Translations under genes and position numbers: made by a program
Shown here: positions 9,637-19,130 of the stretch, one piece after another
Position numbering within the stretch: the first letter of the stretch is position 1
Layout of the letters: each line of letters begins with the position of its first letter
The notes under the pieces: generated by a model
Databases searched by the model: none
What the model was told of the DNA's origin: nothing
Seen by the model: only the letters and a program-made list of their open reading frames with translations
NCBI RefSeq assembly: GCF_001583495.1
Contig: NZ_LQAQ01000018.1
Location: 62,001-126,000, forward strand
Source of the DNA: Flammeovirga sp. SJP92
Lineage (GTDB): Bacteria; Bacteroidota; Bacteroidia; Cytophagales; Flammeovirgaceae
Direction of reading: 5' to 3'
Length of the DNA: 64,000 nucleotides

Positions 9637-12087
9637 CTAGAAATCATCCATTCCTCCTCCTTCACCACGGCCACTTCTTGAAGGCTTGAAATTATTCAAT
9701 CTATACGTTAAAGTAGCAGTGAAAACATGAGGATATCTAAAGTCTTCTGTAAGGTTGTAGAAGCCTACGCCTGATGAATGACTCACACGACGAGCTGTAC
9801 CTAATACATCATTCATAGAAGCTGTTAATGTCAATTTCTTTTTCATTAAGTTTTGCTTCACTGCCATAGTCATCATAAAGAAGCCTTCATTTCTACCCTG
9901 AGCCGTTACTGTCTCACCTGTATATCTATTATTGATTTGAATCTGTGTATTTTTAGATACTCTAAATGTATTATTGAATCGGCTACTCCATGTTATATTT
10001 TGGCGGTCAAAATTTTGTCCTTCCAATTCACCTTCTACTCTGTAATCATACAAGTTGCCCATCAAATCCATTGTCCACCATTTAAATGGCTGGTAGTTCA
10101 AAGACACTTCAGTACCTAAAGCATAATCCGTTCCCACGTTAGCATAAGTATGCATGATAACATTTATATCATCAGGCCAAACGGTTTGCACTCTTTCAAT
10201 CTTGTTGTGTGTCATTCTGTAATAAGCATCCACAGAAAGAGTAACGTTTTCACTAATGTTTTTCAAGTAACTAAAATCAAATGAATCAATGTTTTCCGGC
10301 AATAAACCTGGATTACCTCTACGAACATTAAAAGCATCTTGCCATGTAACAAACGGCTCTAAATACCAACCTCTAGGACGTTCGATTCTTCTTGAATAAC
10401 TTAACATCAACTGATCGTCTTTAGGCAGATTATAAGATAAGTGTACAGTTGGGAATAAATTCCATTGATCTACTGGAAACTCTTCATCAGAACCCTCTAC
10501 TTCAATATTACGGCCAGTATATTCCGCTCTCACACCACCTTGATAACCAAACTTACCCACTTTACCAGAATAAATACCGTATAGTGAATGGATCGTCTGT
10601 GTATAATTTGTAATATAACTGTAATCAGGCTGGAACTCGTACTCGCCAGTAGTAGTGTTGTAATTGTACACTTCATTGATATCTTCTGCTTGATTCCAAC
10701 GTGTCTGCCACCCTGCTTCTATCTTGTCTTTAACACCTACAGGCAATACATAATCAATTTTTGCTCTGAGTCTACCTCCTGGTCCTACCTCAGACGATCG
10801 CTGTCCGCTTGATGGTCTTTCTGCAACACTGCCATCACTATAAATAGGATATAATTCATTCAATGAACCTTCAGTCATATCACGTCCACCATAGTCTACT
10901 TGGGCGTCAAAAGTATGACCTTTTTTAGCAAACTTATGCTGGTAAGCAATATTAGCATTGTAATACAGACCACCTCTATTCCAATCTTCCCTAGAGATAT
11001 ATCTACTCTCATTAATTGGCTCGTCAACACCTCCAATTCTCTGATACTCGTAGAAATTAGCATCCATACCACCATACATTTTGAACTCTCCAACCTTACC
11101 TGAAATTTTCAAGAAGTCTTTCTCAGAAAGGTAAAATTCAACTCCTGCTTGAGCACCATACATTTCAAAAGTACGCTCTCTATCTCCTTCTGAAATAATA
11201 TAAGAAGTTGTATCACCATTGGTTGTAATTCGTTCAGAATTGTAAGTACCAGGACCTGGGCGTTTGTTGTAATTCGCTCCCACATAGAAGCTGTATTTTT
11301 TTCTTTTAAAGTTTAACAGGAAATCTCCACCTAAGCGGCCGTACATACCACCTGTGGCATTAAATACACCACTAACTCCTTCTAATTTATTTTTCTTTGT
11401 GATAATGTTGATAATTCCGGCTGTGCCGTCTGGGTCGTATTTAGCAGAAGGGTTAGTAATCAATTCTATGTTTTCGATTGTTGAAGCTGGGATTTGTTGT
11501 AATGCTTCAGAAGCATCTAATACCGAAGGTCTGCCATCAATAAGTACTGTAAAACCAGAACTACCTCTTAGACTTACATTACCATCACCATCAACATTGA
11601 TGGATGGAATATTTTCAAGTATGTCTACAGCGGTACCCGATAAGGCTGCAAACTGTGTTCCCACATTGACAATTTTCTTATCAATGTCATAAGAAACAGT
11701 ACTTTGCGTACCCACTACCTCAACGGCATCCAACACTTCGGCATCAGTGCTTAAAGTAATCACACCTAAATTCTTTTTAAGGTTGGGTTTTCTTACTGCT
11801 ACATTTTCAATAACAGTTTTTTGGAATCCTATAAAAGTAACCTCTACAGTATAGTTTCCTTCTTCAATATTTTTGATTGTGAAAATACCATCAGCAGCAG
11901 TAACAGTACCTCCAACTAAAGTATGAGTGGTTTGCTCAAAAATAGAAACCGTGGCATATTCCACAGCAACATTTGAATCTCCATCAGTCACCTTGCCTGA
12001 GATCACGCCAGGCTTCAGCGGGTCATTTGCGAAAGTTTGAAACGCGATTGATAGAAGTGTTAATAGTATGTATGCTTTTTTCAACAT
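9637..12087 (-). CDS. TonB-dependent receptor-like outer membrane beta-barrel protein
   Basis: 816 residues: signal peptide, CarboxypepD_reg-like domain (about 28-115: VISGKVTDGDSNVAVEYATV), plug domain (about 125-235, with LRGSSGFTVLIDGRPSVLDA and GTAGIINIITKK), and an outer_membrane_beta-barrel family domain to the end. The C-terminus is a Gly/Arg-rich tail (SGRGEGGGMDDF) instead of the usual terminal aromatic residue. This group belongs to receptors whose substrate is generally unknown. A TATGTTTG promoter element precedes it. A two-component system follows on the same strand. Confidence 0.93.
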   Translation of the reverse strand: MLKKAYILLTLLSIAFQTFANDPLKPGVISGKVTDGDSNVAVEYATVSIFEQTTHTLVGGTVTAADGIFTIKNIEEGNYTVEVTFIGFQKTVIENVAVRKPNLKKNLGVITLSTDAEVLDAVEVVGTQSTVSYDIDKKIVNVGTQFAALSGTAVDILENIPSINVDGDGNVSLRGSSGFTVLIDGRPSVLDASEALQQIPASTIENIELITNPSAKYDPDGTAGIINIITKKNKLEGVSGVFNATGGMYGRLGGDFLLNFKRKKYSFYVGANYNKRPGPGTYNSERITTNGDTTSYIISEGDRERTFEMYGAQAGVEFYLSEKDFLKISGKVGEFKMYGGMDANFYEYQRIGGVDEPINESRYISREDWNRGGLYYNANIAYQHKFAKKGHTFDAQVDYGGRDMTEGSLNELYPIYSDGSVAERPSSGQRSSEVGPGGRLRAKIDYVLPVGVKDKIEAGWQTRWNQAEDINEVYNYNTTTGEYEFQPDYSYITNYTQTIHSLYGIYSGKVGKFGYQGGVRAEYTGRNIEVEGSDEEFPVDQWNLFPTVHLSYNLPKDDQLMLSYSRRIERPRGWYLEPFVTWQDAFNVRRGNPGLLPENIDSFDFSYLKNISENVTLSVDAYYRMTHNKIERVQTVWPDDINVIMHTYANVGTDYALGTEVSLNYQPFKWWTMDLMGNLYDYRVEGELEGQNFDRQNITWSSRFNNTFRVSKNTQIQINNRYTGETVTAQGRNEGFFMMTMAVKQNLMKKKLTLTASMNDVLGTARRVSHSSGVGFYNLTEDFRYPHVFTATLTYRLNNFKPSRSGRGEGGGMDDF

Positions 12088-12114
12088 GAATTGATAGAAT
12101 TTATAAGTTCGTTA

Positions 12115-12122
12115 CAAACATA
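12115..12122 (-). promoter_or_regulatory. Bacteroidota -7 promoter element of the receptor gene
   Basis: TATGTTTG on the minus strand matches TAnnTTTG, 28 nt upstream of the receptor start. No convincing -33 TTG is seen at the usual distance. Confidence 0.5.
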
Positions 12123-12248
12123 TTCAGCAAATCTGTTTGAAATCTGTAGAAATATGGATTGACTAAGATTTTTCAAAAAAATGATCTGAATTATGTTTTT
12201 TCATATGTACACAACCCGCATGAAATGAAAAAGTTTGATAATAATTCC

Positions 12249-12277
12249 TTGAATTTTCTTTCAAATTTCTATATTTG
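12249..12277 (+). promoter_or_regulatory. Promoter of the SAM riboswitch-metK operon
   Basis: TTG at 12249-12251 and TATATTTG at 12270-12277 are separated by 18 nt, a full match to the Bacteroidota consensus TTG-N17-23-TAnnTTTG. The riboswitch begins 11 nt downstream, as expected for a transcript start just before it. Confidence 0.8.
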
Positions 12278-12287
12278 CATCACTATA

Positions 12288-12393
12288 CTTATCAAGAAAG
12301 ATAGAGGGACTGGGCCCTATGATGTCTTAGCAACCTGCGCTCCCCATAGCAAGGTGCTAACTCCCAGCTCGAAGGTGTTCGGGAATAGATGAG
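12288..12393 (+). promoter_or_regulatory. SAM-I (S-box) riboswitch
   Basis: The conserved S-box blocks occur in order: CTTATCAAGA at the 5' side of P1, GAGGGACTGGGCCCTATGA, TTAGCAACC, CAAGGTGCTAA-CTCCC, and the closing AGATGAG that pairs back to the 5' CTTATC. This RNA binds S-adenosylmethionine and lowers expression when SAM is plentiful. It heads the operon of an unknown lipoprotein gene and metK. A short stem-loop with a T-rich tail (12421-12442) follows and may be the terminator of the expression platform. Confidence 0.95.
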
Positions 12394-12420
12394 TTTATCT
12401 CCAAAATGACATGATGGTAT

Positions 12421-12442
12421 AAAGCGAAAAGCTTTCTTTTTC
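12421..12442 (+). terminator. Candidate terminator of the riboswitch expression platform
   Basis: AAAGC-GAAAA-GCTTT followed by CTTTTTC, 28 nt after the aptamer. It is short (5 bp), so its role as the SAM-controlled terminator is inferred. Confidence 0.45.
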
Positions 12443-12489
12443 GGTAGGTGAAACTAAATTAATGATAAAAGAATATTTTTTGTTTTAGA

Positions 12490-13152
12490 TTGAAAATCAG
12501 AATACTAACACTTTGTTCTTTATTGTTCTTGACAAGCTGTTTTGAGTTGCATGAACAGTTGCAAGTCATGAAAGACGGAAAAGGAGATTATTCCTTTATT
12601 TTCGACTTTTCAAAAAGTAAAGAACTCTTTGATATTATTTCTGCTTATACTACTCCCGAAGGAGAAACTATATTTCAAGCAAATAAATTCAAAAAGCCTT
12701 TATCCTTGATTAGTGACGATTTGAACACCATTCCGGGAATCTACAATTGTAAAGAAATTTTAGACTCTACGTTTTGGAAAATCGGTATTCAATTCACTTT
12801 TGTTGATGTTAATGCTCTTAATGTCGCCCTTTCCAAAATTGATGGAAAAGAAGATGTTGAGTATTTGGTCATGAAAAGAAAAAAGGCGGAGTGGACACAA
12901 AACATTGACTGGAGGACAATCATTACTAAAAACCTCCCTACTTCTACAGAAGCCAAAAATGCCATGCTTGATGCTATTGACACCGCTCATTATGCATATA
13001 AATGGCAATTAAATAGAGAAATTAAGACGCTGAAGTCTTATGACATAGATCAAATAGGCTCTACAGGAGTACTATTTAAAGGTACTATTCCGGATGATGA
13101 ACACTATAAATACATCACCCAATGGAATATTAAATTTAAGAAAGAAAAATAA
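12490..13152 (+). CDS. SAM-riboswitch-controlled lipoprotein of unknown function
   Basis: 220 residues with a lipoprotein signal ([13 protein letters not shown], Cys near residue 17) followed by an extracytoplasmic domain I do not recognise. Early acidic/aromatic pattern: [22 protein letters not shown]. The only start that keeps the signal peptide is TTG at 12490; the next ATG would remove it. The gene lies between the SAM-I riboswitch and metK and ends 8 nt before metK, so it is in the same SAM-repressed transcript. That placement hints at a link with methionine or SAM supply, but no domain supports a specific role. Confidence 0.85.
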   Translation: MKIRILTLCSLLFLTSCFELHEQLQVMKDGKGDYSFIFDFSKSKELFDIISAYTTPEGETIFQANKFKKPLSLISDDLNTIPGIYNCKEILDSTFWKIGIQFTFVDVNALNVALSKIDGKEDVEYLVMKRKKAEWTQNIDWRTIITKNLPTSTEAKNAMLDAIDTAHYAYKWQLNREIKTLKSYDIDQIGSTGVLFKGTIPDDEHYKYITQWNIKFKKEK

Positions 13153-13160
13153 CGATAATA

Positions 13161-14444
13161 ATGACATATTTATTCACATCCGAGTCCGTTTCTGAAGGAC
13201 ATCCAGATAAAATTGCTGATCAGATCTCTGATTCAATCCTTGATGCTATGTTAAAACAAGATCCTAAGTCTCGTGTTGCATGTGAGACAATGGTGACAAC
13301 AGGTTTAGCAGTCATTGCAGGTGAAGTTACTACAAAAGCATATGTTGAAATTCCTGACGTTGTAAGAGATACAATTGAAAAAATTGGTTATGACAAAGAA
13401 GATTATTCTTTCGCTGCTCACTCATGCGGTGTACAAGTAGCCCTTCACAGTCAGTCTCCTGATATTGCTCAAGGTGTAAACATTGGAGAGGGTGTTGATA
13501 AAGAACAAGGTGCTGGTGACCAAGGTATGATGTTCGGTTATGCTACTAAAGAAACAAAAGAGTTCATGCCAATGGCATTGGCTTTCTCTCATGCTTTAGT
13601 GAAGCGTTTGGCTGAAATCCGTAAGAATCACACAGACCTAATCGGTTACTTACGTCCTGATGCTAAGGCACAAGTAACAATTGAATATAATGAAGACAAT
13701 ACTCCAAAAAGAGTACACACCATCGTGGTTTCTACTCAACACGATGAGTTCCCTGGTATTTCAGATGACGAAGCTTTAGCTCAAATTGCTAGAGACGTGA
13801 AAGAGCATGTAATCAGTGCTGTTATTCCTTCTGAGTTGATTGACGATGAAACAATCTTCCACATCAACCCAACAGGTAAATTCGTTATTGGTGGTCCTCA
13901 CGGTGATGCTGGTCTAACAGGTCGTAAAATCATTGTAGATACTTACGGAGGTAAAGGTGCCCACGGTGGCGGTGCCTTCTCAGGTAAAGATCCTTCAAAG
14001 GTAGACCGTTCTGCTGCATATGCTTCAAGACATATCGCAAAGAACTTAGTAGCAGCAGGTGTTGCAGATGAAGTATTAGTTCAAGTTGCTTACGCGATTG
14101 GTGTTTCTACTCCAGTTTCATTGAACGTAACAACTTACGGAACTTCAAATGTAGACCTTACGGATGCTGAAATTTCTAAAGTAGTTGAGGGTATTTTTGA
14201 TATGCGCCCAAGTGCAATTGTAGAACGTTTAGGTTTAACGAACCCAATCTTCACTCCTACTGCCGCTTACGGTCACATGGGACAAGCACCTTACACTGAT
14301 ACTGTAGAAGTAAACCGTACAGAAATTGTAGAAGATGGTGACAAAACAATCAGCACTGTTATTAAAGAGCAAAAAGAAGTTGAATTCTTCACTTGGGAGA
14401 AATTAGATTACGTAGATCAAATCAAGTCTGCTTTTAATCTATAA
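13161..14444 (+). CDS. metK: S-adenosylmethionine synthetase
   Basis: 427 residues, the longer form common in Bacteroidota. It makes SAM from methionine and ATP in the cytosol. All hallmarks are present: [20 protein letters not shown] at the N-terminus, [12 protein letters not shown], the [20 protein letters not shown] loop, and [19 protein letters not shown]. Codon use and the riboswitch ahead of the operon fit a highly expressed housekeeping gene under SAM feedback. It is followed by a strong terminator. Confidence 0.99.
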   Translation: MTYLFTSESVSEGHPDKIADQISDSILDAMLKQDPKSRVACETMVTTGLAVIAGEVTTKAYVEIPDVVRDTIEKIGYDKEDYSFAAHSCGVQVALHSQSPDIAQGVNIGEGVDKEQGAGDQGMMFGYATKETKEFMPMALAFSHALVKRLAEIRKNHTDLIGYLRPDAKAQVTIEYNEDNTPKRVHTIVVSTQHDEFPGISDDEALAQIARDVKEHVISAVIPSELIDDETIFHINPTGKFVIGGPHGDAGLTGRKIIVDTYGGKGAHGGGAFSGKDPSKVDRSAAYASRHIAKNLVAAGVADEVLVQVAYAIGVSTPVSLNVTTYGTSNVDLTDAEISKVVEGIFDMRPSAIVERLGLTNPIFTPTAAYGHMGQAPYTDTVEVNRTEIVEDGDKTISTVIKEQKEVEFFTWEKLDYVDQIKSAFNL

Positions 14445-14486
14445 TTAAGATTTCAAGTATTTTTATAGAAAAAGTTTTTTTTCTGA

Positions 14487-14525
14487 GTCCTTGTTGGTAG
14501 CTTCACTAACAAGGACTTTTTTTTT
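14487..14525 (+). terminator. Rho-independent terminator after metK
   Basis: GTCCTTGTT and AACAAGGAC form a perfect 9-bp stem with a 10-11-nt loop, followed by a run of nine T. It ends the metK operon just before the patatin gene. Confidence 0.92.
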
Positions 14526-14530
14526 ACTAT

Positions 14531-16939
14531 ATGAAACTCATAAAGCATCTTTTTTTCTGTATTTTCTTATTCACTCTTTTCACCTCAAATAGCTATTGTC
14601 AATCAGTAACTGACGAAAGTGCGTTTCCTGAAAACAATAAAAAAAGAAAATCGGTGGGCCTCGTTCTGAGTGGCGGTGGAGCAAAAGGTATTGCACACGT
14701 TGGTGTTATTAAAGTTTTAGAAGAAAACGGAATACCCATAGATTATATTACTGGCACTTCCATGGGAGCGATTGTTGGGGGCTTTTACGCCGCTGGATAC
14801 ACAAGTGGAGAAATTGAAGGTTTCATTCGTGACCCTGATTTCCAAGCCTGGGTATCAGGACAAATTGACCCTGATGATGAGTTTTACTTTGGAAGACAAG
14901 AAAGAGGTGCGGAATGGATTAACTTCAACATTGAACTCGATTCTAATTACGCAGTTTCTTGGGACCCTACCATCATTAAAGATGCCTCACTGAACTTCGC
15001 TTTTTCGGCTCGTCTTTATAAAGCTTCTTATGAGGCTAATTTTAACTTTGACAGTCTTAGCACTCCTTTCAGATGTATAGGAAGTGATATTTTTGAGCGA
15101 AAGGCCGTTACCATCAAAGAAGGTCAATTAGAGAGAGCAATTCGTGCTTCTATGGCAGTACCATTGGTTTTTAAACCCATCAAGGTCAATGATAAATACC
15201 TCTATGATGGCGGTGTTTATAACAACTTGCCTGTGGATGTCATGAAAAGAGACTTCAATCCAGATATGGTTATAGTAGTCAATTTAGGAGCCCATGATAT
15301 GCTAGAGGAATATCCTTATGATAATGACGAAGAATTGGTAAAAGGTAATGTGCTTCGATACATTGTCATGAACAATACCTATCCGGAAGAAGACATTGAT
15401 CTTACAAAAGATGTTTACCTTGGCGTGCCTGTAGATGATTATTCAGCCGCTGATTTTACGCCTGTTGATTCATTATTAAGCATAGGGTATGAATTCACTT
15501 CTACTAAAATTGATGAAATAAAGAAGATTTACGGTGACGACCAACCGAGGGTTTCTCCTAAGAAAAGTAATTATGACAATCTCTTTTCTCCCGATTTAAA
15601 AGAAATCAAATTTGTAGAACTGAGTAATGATTTATCTTTCAATCAAAGGTTGTTTGTAAGAAATATTGTTAAGCCTCAAAGAAGAAAAAGCACATCCATC
15701 AATGGACTTCTCGACGGATACAATATGCTGATTTCCAACAACTACTTCAGTAATATTGACGCTTATTTTTATTATGATTCTTTAGACCTGGACCCTAGAT
15801 TACATATCGATGTAACTCCAAACAAAAAACTTCGTGTAGGTGTTGGAGGTAATATTGCCTCTAGAAATATAGGACAAGCCTATGTGAGCGGTCAGTTCAG
15901 TATTTTCACTCAATCACTCAATACTTTCAAAGTCAATGCTTTTGCAGGTGCTTTTTACAATTCCTTCAAAGCTGAGCTTGAGACAATGTTTGCCAAGCAC
16001 ATTCCTTTTTCAATCAGTGGGGAGTTTTTATTGAACAGATGGAATTATGCTAATGCTCAGGAATTGATTTTTGAACAAAGAGATAAGCTGAATTTGCTTA
16101 GAAGAGATAATTATGCTGGATTGAACACCGCCTTTGCAACAGGTAGAAAAAGTAAATTGACTGCTTTTGGCGGCTATACTTTTAATGAAGATAAATATGA
16201 TCAAGTATTGGTCATCACAGACTCTACACTTGATCAAGCTATTCCGGTAGATTTGGTAGGTAATGAACGGCTAAACGGGTGGCTATTTGGATTAAAATGG
16301 GAATCCAATACGCTCAATGCAAAAACATTCCCTACAAAAGGTAGATATTTTAAACTTTCTGCCAAGCAAATTATCGCAGAGAATCGTTTTAGTATGACAT
16401 TGAATTCTGTGATTGATGAAAAATGGAATAGAGACTGGTACACACTTCAAGCAGAATATGAACAATATTTCCCTATGAAAATCTTCACTATAGGAGTAAA
16501 AGGACACGCCGCTTACTCCAATTACGAAGAATCTATCACCATCTCCACTTCACTGGCCAATGCTATGGCTTATTACCCTTTATTGGATTCTAGATCTTTC
16601 TTTATTGATGCCTTTCGATCTCCAAAGTTTTTAGCTGGTGGCGTAAAAATTATCCGTCATTTATGGTCTGAGAACTTCAATATCCAATTAGAGGGACATG
16701 CATTTCATTCTACTGTAAAATATGAAAGAGGGGAAACACCACTTTTCCCTCGTGTTGTCAATAAAAGTTTCTGGGATTTTAATGACCTGGACTACGCCTT
16801 GGCTGGTTCCTTAGTGTATGAAAGTCCTATTGGGCCATTCAGTTTATCTGTAAATCACTATAATTCTGAAGATCATAACTTCATGGTTTTATTCAACCTA
16901 GGTATCCTACTCTACAATAAAAAGATGATGGAAGAATAA
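14531..16939 (+). CDS. Patatin-like phospholipase with C-terminal beta-barrel (PlpD/type Vd-like)
   Basis: 802 residues. A signal peptide (cleavage near SYCQ24) is followed by a patatin domain (about 40-330): oxyanion-hole GGGAKG (residues 48-53), nucleophile motif G75-T-S77-M-G and a catalytic Asp in YDGGVYNN. A POTRA-like stretch (about 350-430) leads into a C-terminal surface-antigen/Omp85-like barrel with many aromatic strands, ending LFNLGILLYNKKMMEE. The layout resembles Pseudomonas PlpD, in which the barrel translocates or displays the lipase. Hydrolysis of phospholipids at the outer membrane is likely; the substrate is unknown. Confidence 0.92.
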   Translation: MKLIKHLFFCIFLFTLFTSNSYCQSVTDESAFPENNKKRKSVGLVLSGGGAKGIAHVGVIKVLEENGIPIDYITGTSMGAIVGGFYAAGYTSGEIEGFIRDPDFQAWVSGQIDPDDEFYFGRQERGAEWINFNIELDSNYAVSWDPTIIKDASLNFAFSARLYKASYEANFNFDSLSTPFRCIGSDIFERKAVTIKEGQLERAIRASMAVPLVFKPIKVNDKYLYDGGVYNNLPVDVMKRDFNPDMVIVVNLGAHDMLEEYPYDNDEELVKGNVLRYIVMNNTYPEEDIDLTKDVYLGVPVDDYSAADFTPVDSLLSIGYEFTSTKIDEIKKIYGDDQPRVSPKKSNYDNLFSPDLKEIKFVELSNDLSFNQRLFVRNIVKPQRRKSTSINGLLDGYNMLISNNYFSNIDAYFYYDSLDLDPRLHIDVTPNKKLRVGVGGNIASRNIGQAYVSGQFSIFTQSLNTFKVNAFAGAFYNSFKAELETMFAKHIPFSISGEFLLNRWNYANAQELIFEQRDKLNLLRRDNYAGLNTAFATGRKSKLTAFGGYTFNEDKYDQVLVITDSTLDQAIPVDLVGNERLNGWLFGLKWESNTLNAKTFPTKGRYFKLSAKQIIAENRFSMTLNSVIDEKWNRDWYTLQAEYEQYFPMKIFTIGVKGHAAYSNYEESITISTSLANAMAYYPLLDSRSFFIDAFRSPKFLAGGVKIIRHLWSENFNIQLEGHAFHSTVKYERGETPLFPRVVNKSFWDFNDLDYALAGSLVYESPIGPFSLSVNHYNSEDHNFMVLFNLGILLYNKKMMEE

Positions 16940-16959
16940 TTTGTTCAGAATGATGAATG

Positions 16960-17006
16960 AAGAAGCCACTTTTATAGAGTTAATTCCATAAAAGTGGCTT
17001 CTTTAT
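16960..17006. terminator. Bidirectional terminator
   Basis: AGAAGCCACTTTTA pairs with TAAAAGTGGCTTCT around a 13-nt loop, with a T-rich stretch on the right. It lies between the convergent patatin and 7TM-DISM genes and can serve both. Confidence 0.88.
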
Positions 17007-17028
17007 TTATTCTTTTCTTGACAATGAT

Positions 17029-18909
17029 TTAATCCTTCAAAATCAATTCCTCCCAGCCTTTGTGCTTTAATTTCTCTTTCGAGCCCAACTCTTCTGTTTT
17101 GATTTGCATGGTCTCTTTAATTTTCTTTGAGAATTTCCAGCAGGTATTTTGTCTCATTTCTAAGATTTCTGAGAGTTTTGTAGAAGAAATATCTCCATCT
17201 TTAGCAAAGACAATAAACACCATATAAAACGCTTTTTGAATTGGGAAATGCAGTCTATGGAATAATGTCCCTGCCGTTACAGACTCATTATAATTACATT
17301 TTTTACACCTTCTGCTATTCACTCCCGCTCCTTTAGCATAAGTATCATTGCCACATTTTTTACATTGGAATCCATTCTTCCATTTTATTTCTTCCAAATA
17401 GGCATAACAACTTTCATCTGAAGGAAACATTTTTTCAAATTCATCAAAAGTCACTTCCTGCATCAATACTCTGGCAGACTCAAGTTGCTCAACATCCTCG
17501 TGCAGTTGCTCATTTTCTACCTTAAGTTGTGCATTCATCTCCTGAATTTGCTTTCTATGTTCATTCAACTGATCATTGACCCATTGCAATTCATCATTTT
17601 TGAGGGCAATGATCTCCTTTTGCTTTTCAATTTCTTCCGTTCTTTCTTGAACTTTATCTTCAATTATTTTTTCTCTGATCTGTAAATTTTTGATCAATTG
17701 TCCCTGTGCCTGCTCTTTCTCTTCTTTAAGGATTTTAAAACGTTGGAATTGCCCCAAAGTCATAAAAAGTCCTGTCAATAATAAACCTACATTATAAGAA
17801 TAGACAACGACAATGGCATGTGATATAAAGATTTCATAAGCACGAAGCACTTGCAGACAAAGTCCTATTATGATAACCAAATACCCCAAAAAGAAGTAAG
17901 TCACCTTTACTTCTGACCTTTTTATATCCAAAAGCATATAGAATAAAATGATCATAAAAGGCACCAAGAAAGTAGGCAACTGCCACAGACTATCATTAAA
18001 AGATTTGAAAACTATAAAGTAGAAAGTGTTTAAGAGCGTGATTCCCCAAATTGTAACATAGGTCTTGAATGATTTTGTTCTAATTTTCAATACACTCACA
18101 CTCAACGCCACAATAGACAGCATACTCAAAGTAGAAGAATAACGCATCAGAATATAATTCCAATGTGGATGATTGGCAAAAAGGTACTGTGCCGCCAAAT
18201 TATCTTCAGAAAGGTCTACACAAATACTCGCTAATAAAAATGCCGTAAGCAATAAAATATCTTTATCCTTGAGCGTAAGCAACAAAAGTACTGTCGCTAA
18301 AATTAGACAAATCAAAATTCCATAATTCGAACCTAAAAGCATGTACTCAGTAATGGAATAAGAAAATAAATTATGTGCTCGACTAAGTTTATAAAACAGA
18401 ACATTGTTGAACTCACTATTGTATTTCAAGAAAACCGTAACCACCTCATCATCACCCGACTCTATACCAGTAATAGGAAAAATGATATTTTTGTGTTTAA
18501 ATTTTCTTTTACTGAAATCATGATCATAACCTGCAGTTTCAGCATAAATCACGGGTTTTTTACCTACTTGTACATAAGCTTTCACACTGCCTACATGGCT
18601 GTCGGGCACCTCAAAAAACCATTGATCCATACCTAGAGGTTTACCTTGAATCTGAAGTTTCACCCAGTAGCTTTTCACTCCTTTTGAAAACAACACCATG
18701 TCTTTTTGTGGTGTTTGAAAATGATTGTCTGGGTCTGTCAGGATATCAGATATCTCAATATTGTTATCAGGATCTTCTAACAAAAGAATCTTTGACGAAG
18801 GAATAAATACCTCATCCTTAAAAAAAGGAATTTCTACTGGAACTAGATTTTGGCCAAAGGTATTGGTAGTTAGAAAAAATGATAAAAAGATAAGTAAATA
18901 ATTATTCAT
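17029..18909 (-). CDS. 7TM-DISM receptor fused to an IS1595-type zinc-ribbon/HTH domain
   Basis: 626 residues. Order: signal peptide (1-19); an extracytoplasmic 7TMR-DISMED2-like beta-sandwich (about 30-165: SYWVKLQIQGK, QWFFEVPD); seven hydrophobic helices (about 185-395); a long charged coiled coil (about 395-480); then, from residue 499, a domain matching the N-terminal part of IS1595-family transposases. That part has a zinc ribbon (C516-x2-C519 and C535-x2-C538) followed by the SVTAGTLFHRLHFPIQKAFY helix region and an HTH-like KLSEILEMRQNTCWKFSKKI. The catalytic DDE (ISXO2) domain is absent, so this looks like a domesticated DNA-binding output domain on a membrane receptor. It stands alone between two terminators. 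Confidence 0.9.
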   Translation of the reverse strand: MNNYLLIFLSFFLTTNTFGQNLVPVEIPFFKDEVFIPSSKILLLEDPDNNIEISDILTDPDNHFQTPQKDMVLFSKGVKSYWVKLQIQGKPLGMDQWFFEVPDSHVGSVKAYVQVGKKPVIYAETAGYDHDFSKRKFKHKNIIFPITGIESGDDEVVTVFLKYNSEFNNVLFYKLSRAHNLFSYSITEYMLLGSNYGILICLILATVLLLLTLKDKDILLLTAFLLASICVDLSEDNLAAQYLFANHPHWNYILMRYSSTLSMLSIVALSVSVLKIRTKSFKTYVTIWGITLLNTFYFIVFKSFNDSLWQLPTFLVPFMIILFYMLLDIKRSEVKVTYFFLGYLVIIIGLCLQVLRAYEIFISHAIVVVYSYNVGLLLTGLFMTLGQFQRFKILKEEKEQAQGQLIKNLQIREKIIEDKVQERTEEIEKQKEIIALKNDELQWVNDQLNEHRKQIQEMNAQLKVENEQLHEDVEQLESARVLMQEVTFDEFEKMFPSDESCYAYLEEIKWKNGFQCKKCGNDTYAKGAGVNSRRCKKCNYNESVTAGTLFHRLHFPIQKAFYMVFIVFAKDGDISSTKLSEILEMRQNTCWKFSKKIKETMQIKTEELGSKEKLKHKGWEELILKD

Positions 18910-19074
18910 AAGTAATTATAACGAAACGCTGTTAGTAGAAGCACCAACCATTCCGAATTGAATTGGCACAAATAAAGTAAGTAATACAAAACTCTTTCTA
19001 TAAGCTAGAATTACTTCAATGAGTAAATGTATAAATAATTTCTATTTATTTAAATGATACCTTACCTTTTAAAC

Positions 19075-19112
19075 AAAAAAATAGCCACAGAACGCATTCC
19101 ATGGCTATTTTT
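19075..19112 (-). terminator. Rho-independent terminator after the IscA-type gene
   Basis: AAAAAATAGCCA and TGGCTATTTTTT form a 12-bp stem around a 14-nt loop, giving a T tract on the minus strand 19 nt after the gene. Confidence 0.88.
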
Positions 19113-19130
19113 TGTTTTAAGTGATTTTTC

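Noticed and set aside
12159-12392. 77-codon plus-strand frame
   Set aside because: It runs through the promoter and the SAM-I riboswitch, which explain the sequence fully.
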